Shown here: positions 1 through 6,188 of the stretch, piece by piece
Layout of the letters: each line of letters begins with the position of its first letter
Numbering within the stretch: the first letter of the stretch is position 1
Assembly (NCBI GenBank): GCA_900313775.1
Contig: OMSP01000035.1
Coordinates: 1 to 6,747 of the forward strand
Reading direction: 5' to 3'
DNA from: an uncultured Eubacteriales bacterium
GTDB lineage: Bacteria > Bacillota > Clostridia > Lachnospirales > Lachnospiraceae
DNA length: 6,747 nt
Position numbers and translations under genes: made by a program
Notes under the pieces: generated by a model
Databases searched by the model: none
What the model was told of the DNA's origin: nothing
What the model saw: only the letters and a program-made list of their open reading frames with translations

Positions 1-1793
1 CCTGCGCCTCCGTTGGGATGGTCGCCCGAGTAGATAAAGTCGACAATAAACAGTACCATCAAAGCGGCGACGATCGGTATGAAGATCTTTGTCGGAGCCT
101 TTGACAGCAGGTTGTCCAGGGCAGGCGCAGCCAGATATACCGCGACCATACCCATGACCGCAAAGATAAACATTCCCTCGAAACAGATGCGTCCGTCCAG
201 ATTCAGGAAATAGCCTTTGTAATTCCAGTAGCGGGTCAGGCTGCCGTCCTCAATGATCTTGGCAGACAGATACTCGACCAGTCCGCAGACCACGACCGTA
301 AGGATGACCTCAGCGATCGGATTCTTGCGGAATGCCGACAGCAGCACGATGATCAGCGCTCCGCCGGCGCCGTAGATAGGCAGCCAGGGACCGTGCAGTG
401 TACCGCGATTGACGAACACGCCGTCTTTGATGATATGGAGACTGACCTCCCATGCCCAGCCCACAAAGCAGAAGATCAGGAACAGTGCCAATACATTCCA
501 CACTGTGTAGACACGCAGCCAGTTGTAGGATTCCGTCTTGTCCTTCTTTTTCTTTTTATCTTTCTTTTTGCGCTCATAGTAGACCGGCGACAGTCTCGAC
601 GGATAAGCCTCGCCCTCCAGACGCATCTTGTGCTGTTCTATCATGAACTTGAGGTTCTCATGTTCCTGGTAGTGATTGCGCATCTCTGTCGATCCGACCC
701 AAAGACCGAAATACTTGGCAAAGAAGGCTGTCACTTTGCCCATCTCAACGGCCTGCCCTTTGGCCTCCGCCTGCTCTTCCTTGGCAATGACATCCGCGTA
801 CGCTCCCTCGAGCACGGCCCTGTCGGCCTTTTCAAAGAGATACTCATCGTTCAGAGCATCGGCTCCCTCTATTCCGTTTTCTTTGGCGATCCTGCGCAGC
901 TGAGCGTAATACTCAGCCTTGGTAGCATCCAAGTACGGTGCCACGAACAGGAACTCCAGCAGACCGAATGTCAGGATAGCGAGAAGCAGCCATCCGATGA
1001 AGGACAGGTAGAGTTTGAAAGCTTCCCATTTGTGCCCGTTCATCATCTTGCGGGAGAGCGTGATCGCCTCGTTTGCCTTCATATCGGGATTCTCAGATAC
1101 GATATAAGGCACCAGCAGGTAAGAGAAATGCTTAATGAGCGGTCCGACGATCGTCATTGACCAGAGCATCATATAGACATATTTCACAAGCATGATCCAG
1201 GCTACTCTCCGCCATTTCCTGTTGCGGACAAAGAAGAACACGCGCGAGAGCGGCGTCTTGTCATAGATACGCGACTCCAGATAGACACGTGCCTGAACCG
1301 CCTCGGCGATATTTCGGACAAAGACAAAGAACCATAAGAAAATGATGATCATGACAAAGACGATCAAAAAATTGGCGACTGACCCGCTCCTGAAGACCTT
1401 GCTGAGCACATTGCTTATTACTATTAGCACAGAGCCGGAACTGACAGTGTTGACGATGCCGGAGGCGATGCCTCTCGTCCCGCCTTTGCCGGCTTCAGGC
1501 ACTTTGTTTTTGTTCTTGTCCTTCGCATTTTGCGCGATCTCCTCCGCCTTGTCAGTCCGGTTGCTTGCCAGTTCATTCAAGACCAGACTGTTGGTCGATT
1601 GCTTTGAAGTAAATGACTTTGAATTGACCTTCGATGTGCTGGCGTAATGCGAGTCATATGCACTTGTAAACGATGTCATCACAGACCGGCCTTCGCAGAT
1701 GAAAGTGATGATGATTATCATCGCCACAAAAAGGACATAGTGCTTTTTCACAGAGCCCCTCGCCGATTTTTTCATTTCCTTAAAAGTAGGCAT
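1..1793 (-). CDS. DUF975 / CmpB-type putative ABC-transporter permease fusion, membrane protein (3' end beyond window)
   Basis: An open frame of 597 codons runs from ATG at 1793 to the window edge without a stop, so the C-terminus is missing. The ATG follows AGGAG (1800-1804) with a 6-nt spacer. Residues 1-18 are basic and are followed by a membrane segment at about 19-33. A polar Ser/Lys/Asn-rich loop covers about 35-105, and further membrane segments lie near 142-160, 198-232 and 263-287. The stretch AITLSRKMMNGHKWEAFKLY (243-262), then FIGW (265-268) and PYLDATKAEYY (286-296), is typical of DUF975. A charged helical region (297-395) leads into RLEGEAYPSRL (391-401) and a lysine-rich linker (408-419). 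From W425 the sequence matches the CmpB-type permease family (PF06541): GWAWE (445-449), NRGTLHGPWLPIYG (462-475), EY (507-508), YWNY (522-525), NLDGRICFEG (531-540) and near the end HPN (592-594). The protein lies in the cytoplasmic membrane. Its substrate is unknown, and the permease label rests on family naming. Family assignment is from recalled motifs. Confidence 0.85.
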   Translation of the reverse strand, partial: MPTFKEMKKSARGSVKKHYVLFVAMIIIITFICEGRSVMTSFTSAYDSHYASTSKVNSKSFTSKQSTNSLVLNELASNRTDKAEEIAQNAKDKNKNKVPEAGKGGTRGIASGIVNTVSSGSVLIVISNVLSKVFRSGSVANFLIVFVMIIIFLWFFVFVRNIAEAVQARVYLESRIYDKTPLSRVFFFVRNRKWRRVAWIMLVKYVYMMLWSMTIVGPLIKHFSYLLVPYIVSENPDMKANEAITLSRKMMNGHKWEAFKLYLSFIGWLLLAILTFGLLEFLFVAPYLDATKAEYYAQLRRIAKENGIEGADALNDEYLFEKADRAVLEGAYADVIAKEEQAEAKGQAVEMGKVTAFFAKYFGLWVGSTEMRNHYQEHENLKFMIEQHKMRLEGEAYPSRLSPVYYERKKKDKKKKKDKTESYNWLRVYTVWNVLALFLIFCFVGWAWEVSLHIIKDGVFVNRGTLHGPWLPIYGAGGALIIVLLSAFRKNPIAEVILTVVVCGLVEYLSAKIIEDGSLTRYWNYKGYFLNLDGRICFEGMFIFAVMGMVAVYLAAPALDNLLSKAPTKIFIPIVAALMVLFIVDFIYSGDHPNGGA

Positions 1794-1831
1794 GATCCTC
1801 TCCTTCTTTAACACATAATACTACTGAAGCC

Positions 1832-1860
1832 AGTATACATAATTTCAAAATCAAGCGCAA
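1832..1860 (-). promoter_or_regulatory. Likely promoter of the DUF975/CmpB gene
   Basis: On the minus strand a -35-like TTGCGC (1855-1860) and a -10 TATACT (1832-1837) are separated by exactly 17 bp. The -10 matches the sigma-A consensus at 5 of 6 positions, but the -35 only at TTG. Transcription would start near 1825, giving a leader of about 30 nt before the ATG at 1793. The site lies just downstream of the terminator of the preceding small unit, so a separate promoter is needed here. Moderate support. Confidence 0.5.
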
Positions 1861-1883
1861 CGCATGCAGACAGACACCGGGGC

Positions 1884-1917
1884 AGAAATAAAAACCGGCC
1901 GCGCTCAGCGCGGCCGG
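1884..1917 (-). terminator. Strong intrinsic terminator of the small transcription unit
   Basis: A perfect 10-bp GC-only stem (CCGGCCGCGC at 1895-1904 pairing with GCGCGGCCGG at 1908-1917) closes a 3-nt loop. Read on the minus strand it is followed directly by TTTTTATTTC (down to 1885). There is no T-run on the plus-strand side, so it acts on minus-strand transcripts. It ends a transcript from the region 1925-2221 and insulates the DUF975/CmpB gene from it. Confidence 0.9.
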
Positions 1918-1933
1918 GATTCATTCATGCTTT

Positions 1934-2004
1934 GCTACAATCAATTGGGTGTTTATCAGCCCATGGGACTTTACCTCTTTCTGTAATCTTTTGATTATTG
2001 TAGC
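1934..2004 (-). repeat. Long-range inverted repeat in the 3' part of the small transcript
   Basis: GCTACAAT at 1934-1941 is the exact reverse complement of ATTGTAGC at 1997-2004. Pairing extends by three more bases (1942-1944 with 1991-1993) if the three bases 1994-1996 bulge out. This gives an 11-bp stem with an apical region of about 46 nt that contains the self-complementary CCCATGGG (1960-1967). In the minus-strand RNA the structure would sit just upstream of the terminator hairpin. I matched it to no known riboswitch or ncRNA class. It could be a structured 3' UTR, part of a small RNA, or chance. Confidence 0.4.
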
Positions 2005-2038
2005 TATTCAATTGAAAACACATGGTCAGATGCCACTC

Positions 2039-2186
2039 TTAACGGTCCGGATCCTCTTCTGTTAGGTCTTGTCCTTCCCACTTCAGCTCCCTGTTGAAGC
2101 TCTTATAGTGGCTCTCGTCTGGATCAACGGACTCGACGGGATATTGACATCTGAACTGCGATGTCCGGTGTACTATCTTTTCCCAT
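2039..2186 (-). pseudogene. Small acidic protein gene, out of frame with its start codon (frameshifted or recoded); function unknown
   Basis: The ATG at 2186 lies 8 nt behind a very strong Shine-Dalgarno, but its own frame stops after 20 codons (TGA at 2124-2126). The frame one base forward, starting from the T of that ATG, is open for 48 codons to TAA at 2039-2041. It reads like protein: FRCQYPVESVDPDESHYKSF, then NRELKWEGQDLTEEDPDR. Its codons (GAC, GAG, CTG, AAG, AAC) resemble the neighbouring genes. That frame has no usable start, because TGA at 2192-2194 closes it upstream. Removing one G from ATGGGAAAAG would give ATG GAA AAG ATA GTA and join start to frame, for a protein beginning MEKIV. 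I do not recognise the product. It has no membrane segment or signal peptide. It may be a recent one-base insertion, an assembly error or recoding. A real 20-residue product of the ATG frame is the alternative. Confidence 0.45.
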
Positions 2187-2190
2187 CGGA

Positions 2191-2200
2191 ATCACCTCCT
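2191..2200 (-). promoter_or_regulatory. Exceptionally strong Shine-Dalgarno of the small gene
   Basis: The minus strand reads AGGAGGTGAT, a 10-nt perfect complement to the usual 3' end of bacterial 16S rRNA. The AGGAGG core (2195-2200) is 8 nt from the ATG at 2184-2186. This is good evidence that a protein is, or recently was, translated from that ATG. Confidence 0.8.
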
Positions 2201-2227
2201 GTGTGCTTGTTTCCTGTTTCTGATTAG

Positions 2228-2256
2228 ACTTTAGCACGCATTTTACGAATTGTCAA
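2228..2256 (-). promoter_or_regulatory. Sigma-A promoter of the small transcription unit
   Basis: On the minus strand a perfect -35 TTGACA (2251-2256) and a -10 TAAAGT (2228-2233) are separated by exactly 17 bp. Transcription would start near 2221, about 20 nt before the Shine-Dalgarno. A very A/T-rich stretch directly upstream (about 2257-2290) could serve as an UP element. Together with the terminator at 1884-1917 this defines a transcript of about 335 nt that does not depend on priA. Confidence 0.75.
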
Positions 2257-2267
2257 CAATTTTTCTG

Positions 2268-2286
2268 AAAATTATTAAATAATTTT
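2268..2286. repeat. Perfect A/T inverted repeat upstream of the small-unit promoter
   Basis: AAAATTATT and AATAATTTT form perfect 9-bp arms around one central base. The repeat lies 11 bp upstream of the -35 element. It could be an UP element, a regulator site, or a by-product of the A/T-only composition. It is not followed by a U-tract on the minus strand, so it is not a priA terminator. Confidence 0.35.
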
Positions 2287-2324
2287 GTTTTTACCTTTAC
2301 AACTGATTTCCGATGTCTCATTTT

Positions 2325-2353
2325 GTGCGTTGAACTTAAGGTCAAGCGTACAC
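2325..2353 (-). repeat. Imperfect hairpin just downstream of priA
   Basis: The core is a near-palindrome of 16 bp (2330-2345, TTGAACTTAAGGTCAA on the plus strand, 14 of 16 positions symmetric). GTGCG on one side and CGTACAC on the other can extend it with small bulges. It begins 12 nt past the priA stop codon. There is no U-tract after it on the minus strand, so it is not a classical intrinsic terminator. It could stabilise the 3' end of the murE-priA mRNA or bind a protein. Confidence 0.35.
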
Positions 2354-2365
2354 AATTGCCTTCAA

Positions 2366-4636
2366 TCAACTCTCCACAGGGTCGAAATCGAACTGCGTAT
2401 AAATGCGGTCATATCCTTTGTTGATGCGGATATACTCCTCCAGATAGTCTTTCATGCGGATCAATTCTTCATAGCTCTCATTCTTGATATACAGATTTCT
2501 GCGGTAGACGTCCTTGATCTTTCCTATATACGGTGTGCTCGGTCCTATGATCTGAAATGCTTCGCTTTTCTCACTCAGTCTCAGGGTGAATTTTTTCAAA
2601 TAATCAGCAGCGACCGACAGCGATGTCTCATCTTCGCCGGAGAGCTGCACCGCAAGCATATGACAGGCGGGCGGATAACCCAACATCGAACGGAAAGCCA
2701 TCTCCTCCTTATAGAAACTGTCATAGTCCTGATGCGCCGCATGGACGATCGCGTAGTGTTCGGGAGTGAATGTCTGGATCACGACCTCACCCTCCCTTTC
2801 ACCGCGCCCTGCGCGTCCGGCCGCCTGGGTGAGCAGTTCAAAGGTCCTCTCACCGCTCCGGTAATCGCTCGCATACAGCGACATATCCGCCATGAGCACA
2901 CCGACCAGCGTGACCAGCGGGAAATCGTGCCCCTTGACTATCATCTGCGTGCCGATCAGGATCTGCGCCTTACCGTCGGCAAAGGCCGAGAGCACCGCTC
3001 CGTGCCCCTCCTTCCCACGCGTCGCGTCGGCATCCATCCGCAGCACGCCGGCTTCGGGAAAGAGGACCTTCAGCTCATCTTCCACCTGCTGCGTACCCAC
3101 TGACAGACCGCCGATATGTGTGGAGCCGCATTCCGGGCAGACATGCAGAGACTGTGTCTCATAACCGCAGTAATGACAGCGCATTTTTCCGTCCCGGTGG
3201 ACCGAGAGAGCAACGTCACAGTGCGGACACTTGATGACATGTCCGCAGTCGCGGCATGTGACGAACCCCGCCCATCCCCGTCTGTTGAGAAAGAGGATCA
3301 CCTGTTCACCGCGCGCAAGCCTCTCCTCGATGGCCTCGCGCAGATAATCGCTGATCAGCGACCGGTTGCCCCTGCGGCGCTCCTCGCCGAGATCAAGCAC
3401 TTTCACCTTCGGCAGCGGCCTGTCCTCCACGCGCTTTTCCATTATCCGGAGATCGTATATTCCCTCCTGAGCCCGGTAAAACGCTTCGAGCGACGGTGTC
3501 GCCGATCCGATGACCAGCCTGGCTCCGGTCAGCTCTGACAGTTTCTGCGCAGTCTCCCTCGCATGATAATGGGGGACCTGCCCGCTTTTGTATGCAGGCT
3601 CGTGTTCTTCGTCGATAATGATCAGACCCAGATGTTTGAACGGAGTAAACAGCGCGCTCCTCGGTCCGATCATGACATCGAGTTCCCCGTCTCTGGCACG
3701 CTGCATCTGGTCGGCCCGCTCCGCAGCGGACAGCCGTGAATGAAGGATCGACACCCGGCCGCCAAAGAGTCCGTAGAAATACGAGACGACCTGATAGGTG
3801 AGCGCGATCTCCGGGATCAGGACGATCGCCTGTTCCCCTCTTTGGACCGTGCGCCGGATCATCTCGACATAGACCTGCGTCTTGCCGCTTCCCGTCACGC
3901 CGTAGATCAGCATCGGGCGGCTGTCAAGTTCTCGCAGGTGTCTGTCAAAAGCAGCCAATACGCTCTCCTGCTCCGGAGTGTTCTCATAGAACTCCCGGGT
4001 GCGAAGGTAGTGTGCGCCTGACGTGGAGGAAGACTCTCCCGCCGCCAGCGGATCCCGGTAGACGGCGCCCTCTTCCACACGCAGGATGCCCTTCTCCTCC
4101 AGAGCTCTGACCACAGCGCGCGTAACATGCACTTTTTCGGTCAGCAGGCTGTATTCGATTACCGGGGTCATGATCATGGCAGCCAGAAGCCGTGCCCGCG
4201 CGGTCTGGCGCTTCTGCGCCATTTCCATGAGCAGCTCCTGTGCTTGCTCCTCTCCTATCGCAAGAGTCACGGTCCGGGTCTTTTTGCCCTTTCCCTTCTG
4301 CTTCACTGGCAATACGGTCTTGAGCGCCTGATTCATCGTACCGCCGTAGGCATGCTTCATCCAGGCGGCCAGCGAGACCAGCGTCTGGTCTGCCACCGCT
4401 CCGTCCGGCGCTATATCTGCGACCTCCTTGAGATCGTCATAAGAGCTGTGATCACTCAATCCGACAACAAAGCCGAGGGTCTCTCGATTCCCCCGGCCGA
4501 AGGGCACGTGTACCGGCGTGCCCACCCGCACCTGTCCGGCCAGCGCCTCAGGTATGCGGTAATCATAGACTTTGTCGACTTTGCTGTGAGTGATGTCGAC
4601 AATGATCTGTGCAATTGTTTTTTCCGCCTTGTTCAT
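2366..4636 (-). CDS. priA: Primosomal protein N' (PriA replication-restart helicase)
   Basis: PriA is a 3'-to-5' superfamily 2 DNA helicase that recognises stalled forks and D-loops and reloads the replicative helicase. At 756 residues it is of normal length. The N-terminal DNA-binding domain (about 1-105) includes VDKVYDYRIPE (20-30). The helicase core shows Walker A GVTGSGKT (246-253), Walker B DEEH (342-345), GSATPS (377-382), FLNRRGW (449-455), GTQMIVKGHDFP (562-573) and motif VI QAAGRAGRG (604-612). Eight cysteines in four pairs (461/464, 470/473, 487/490, 500/503) form the two zinc sites specific to PriA. The C-terminus ends in FDFDP, as is usual. Nothing is truncated or missing. ATG at 4636 follows the murE stop TAG directly, and no clear Shine-Dalgarno precedes it, so translation probably depends on ribosomes ending murE. 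No U-tract terminator follows the gene. Confidence 0.98.
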   Translation of the reverse strand: MNKAEKTIAQIIVDITHSKVDKVYDYRIPEALAGQVRVGTPVHVPFGRGNRETLGFVVGLSDHSSYDDLKEVADIAPDGAVADQTLVSLAAWMKHAYGGTMNQALKTVLPVKQKGKGKKTRTVTLAIGEEQAQELLMEMAQKRQTARARLLAAMIMTPVIEYSLLTEKVHVTRAVVRALEEKGILRVEEGAVYRDPLAAGESSSTSGAHYLRTREFYENTPEQESVLAAFDRHLRELDSRPMLIYGVTGSGKTQVYVEMIRRTVQRGEQAIVLIPEIALTYQVVSYFYGLFGGRVSILHSRLSAAERADQMQRARDGELDVMIGPRSALFTPFKHLGLIIIDEEHEPAYKSGQVPHYHARETAQKLSELTGARLVIGSATPSLEAFYRAQEGIYDLRIMEKRVEDRPLPKVKVLDLGEERRRGNRSLISDYLREAIEERLARGEQVILFLNRRGWAGFVTCRDCGHVIKCPHCDVALSVHRDGKMRCHYCGYETQSLHVCPECGSTHIGGLSVGTQQVEDELKVLFPEAGVLRMDADATRGKEGHGAVLSAFADGKAQILIGTQMIVKGHDFPLVTLVGVLMADMSLYASDYRSGERTFELLTQAAGRAGRGEREGEVVIQTFTPEHYAIVHAAHQDYDSFYKEEMAFRSMLGYPPACHMLAVQLSGEDETSLSVAADYLKKFTLRLSEKSEAFQIIGPSTPYIGKIKDVYRRNLYIKNESYEELIRMKDYLEEYIRINKGYDRIYTQFDFDPVES

Positions 4637-6100
4637 CTATGCGTCCAGAGCTCTGCGCGCAGCCTCGACCAGTTCCACTTCATCCATATGGTGCTTGACG
4701 CCACGGATCTCCTGATAATCCTCGTGACCTTTACCGGCGAGCACGATCACATCGCCTTTCTGATAATGCTCCAGCGCGTAACGCACGGCATCAGCGCGAT
4801 CGATGATCGTCACATATTCGCCGTCCGTCCTGCCGATTCCCGTCTTGATATCCTCGATGATCGCTTCCGGCTCCTCAAAACGCGGATTGTCGGAAGTGAT
4901 GATTGACAGATCCGCAAGTCTGCCGGAGACTTCGCCCATTTCAAACCGGCGGTCTTTGGACCGGTTGCCGCCGCACCCGAAGATGCAGACCAGGCGTTTA
5001 GGGTCATATTTGCGCAGGGTCACGAGCAGGCTTTCAAGCGCCATGGCATTATGCGCATAGTCGACCAGCAGTGTGCACTCCCGCCCTGTCTCGACCCGTT
5101 GCACGCGCCCGCGCACATGGAGATTCTTCATCGTCTCATCAATGATCTCCGGTGTAGCTCCAAACTGCAGTCCGACTGCTATCGCCGCCATCGAATTGTA
5201 GGCCGAAAAATCGCCCGGCATATCCACGTCGACGCGCATATTCAGAACACCGGAAAGATCATAACAGATCCCAAGGTAGTCATCGCGTGCGACGAGCTGC
5301 TCGTTGGACGCTCGCAGATCTGCTTTTTCAGAAAAACCGTAAGTCATTTTTTCGCAAGTCGCGTCACGGAAGATCTCGTCATAATGCTCGTCATCGATAT
5401 TGCCGATACCCAGACGGCACTGTCTGAAGAGCATGGCCTTGCAGTCGCGGTACTCTTCAAATGAAGCGTGTTCGTTCGCGCCTATGTGATCGGGCGCGAG
5501 GTTCGTGTAGACACCGATATCAAAGAGGATACCCGCCGTACGGTCCAGCTTAAATGCCTGTGAAGACACCTCCATCACGACCGCATCGCATCCGGCTTTG
5601 ACCATTTCCGCAAACGATTCGTGCAGTATATAGGATTCGGGAGTCGTATTGAGAGCCGGCGTATGGACATCACCGATGACTGTCTCGATCGTACCGATCA
5701 GACCGACTTTATGGCCCGCTGCCTCGAGCATCGTCTTGACCATATAGGTGGTGGTCGTCTTGCCCTTGGTACCGGTGACACCGATCAGTTTCAGCTTTTC
5801 GGCCGGATGACCGAAATAGTTTGCCGACATATAGGCGAGAGCCGGTCTCGAGTTGTCAACGATGACGACCGTCACATCCTCAGCCGCTTCGATCTCATGC
5901 TCGGCCACAATAAGGGCCGGTCCCTCCTCGCAGACCTGAGGCACGAACTTGTGCCCATCAGCCACTGCACCCGAAATACAGACGAATGCACAGTCCTTCT
6001 CAGCCTTGCGCGAATCGTAGACGAGCGCACTTACCTCACGGTCGAGCCCGCCCTGCTGCACCTGATAATCAACGCCTTTGAGTAATTCTTTGATGGTCAT
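4637..6100 (-). CDS. murE: UDP-N-acetylmuramoyl-tripeptide ligase MurE, probably meso-diaminopimelate-adding
   Basis: MurE is a cytoplasmic ATP-dependent Mur ligase that adds the third amino acid to UDP-MurNAc-L-Ala-D-Glu in peptidoglycan synthesis. At 487 residues it is of full normal length. The N-terminal substrate domain includes VYDSRKAEKDCAFV (27-40). The ATP loop is GVTGTKGKTTTT (107-118). Substrate motifs include NTTPES (151-156) and MEVSSQA (176-182). K221 (in EYRDCKAMLF) is the expected carbamylated, magnesium-binding lysine. GRVQRVE (331-337), VDYAHN (346-351), FGCGGNRSKDRR (374-385) and GKGHEDYQE (457-465) follow. DNPRFEEP (404-411) contains the DNPR signature of meso-DAP-adding enzymes rather than the L-lysine type. 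ATG at 6100 has GGA 7 nt upstream within AAAAAAGGA and fits the usual N-terminus. The gene heads a two-gene unit with priA, with a promoter at 6153-6181. Confidence 0.97.
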   Translation of the reverse strand: MTIKELLKGVDYQVQQGGLDREVSALVYDSRKAEKDCAFVCISGAVADGHKFVPQVCEEGPALIVAEHEIEAAEDVTVVIVDNSRPALAYMSANYFGHPAEKLKLIGVTGTKGKTTTTYMVKTMLEAAGHKVGLIGTIETVIGDVHTPALNTTPESYILHESFAEMVKAGCDAVVMEVSSQAFKLDRTAGILFDIGVYTNLAPDHIGANEHASFEEYRDCKAMLFRQCRLGIGNIDDEHYDEIFRDATCEKMTYGFSEKADLRASNEQLVARDDYLGICYDLSGVLNMRVDVDMPGDFSAYNSMAAIAVGLQFGATPEIIDETMKNLHVRGRVQRVETGRECTLLVDYAHNAMALESLLVTLRKYDPKRLVCIFGCGGNRSKDRRFEMGEVSGRLADLSIITSDNPRFEEPEAIIEDIKTGIGRTDGEYVTIIDRADAVRYALEHYQKGDVIVLAGKGHEDYQEIRGVKHHMDEVELVEAARRALDA

Positions 6101-6152
6101 ATCTGTATCCTTTTTTATTTCCTATTGCCATTATATCGTTTCTTCTCGGTTA

Positions 6153-6181
6153 AGTATAACAGCTATACTCACCACAATCAA
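6153..6181 (-). promoter_or_regulatory. Promoter of the murE-priA unit
   Basis: On the minus strand TTGATT (6176-6181) and TATACT (6153-6158) are separated by exactly 17 bp, with a TGT just before the -10 that makes an extended -10 element. The -10 matches consensus at 5 of 6 positions. Transcription would start near 6146, giving a leader of about 45 nt before the murE ATG. A second, perfect TATAAT lies at 6130-6135 but lacks a good -35, so it may be a weaker alternative. The -35 begins 7 bp past the GNAT stop codon. Confidence 0.65.
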
Positions 6182-6188
6182 CCGCCTG

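Noticed and set aside
536..572. A-rich lysine-codon tract as a programmed frameshift site
   Set aside because: No in-frame A AAA AAG heptamer is present, and the zero frame continues with clear conserved CmpB-domain motifs on the far side.
393..1160. A 255-codon plus-strand open frame
   Set aside because: It lies wholly antisense to the DUF975/CmpB gene, which has clear family motifs. Its translation has no recognisable domain and no ribosome binding site.
1944..1990. Hammerhead ribozyme or other known riboswitch, suggested by CTGATAAAC in the minus-strand RNA
   Set aside because: The hammerhead core needs CTGANGA and a GAAA partner, and neither is present. No other class that I know matches.
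2285..3103. A 272-codon plus-strand open frame overlapping the 3' end of priA
   Set aside because: It is mostly antisense to conserved PriA helicase motifs, and its product resembles nothing known. It is a codon-bias shadow.
4830..4892. L-lysine-adding MurE (MurE of the Staphylococcus type)
   Set aside because: The specificity motif is DNPR followed by FEEP, which is the meso-diaminopimelate form.
4127..4906. A 259-codon plus-strand open frame across the priA/murE junction
   Set aside because: It is antisense to two well-supported core genes, without a ribosome binding site or domain.
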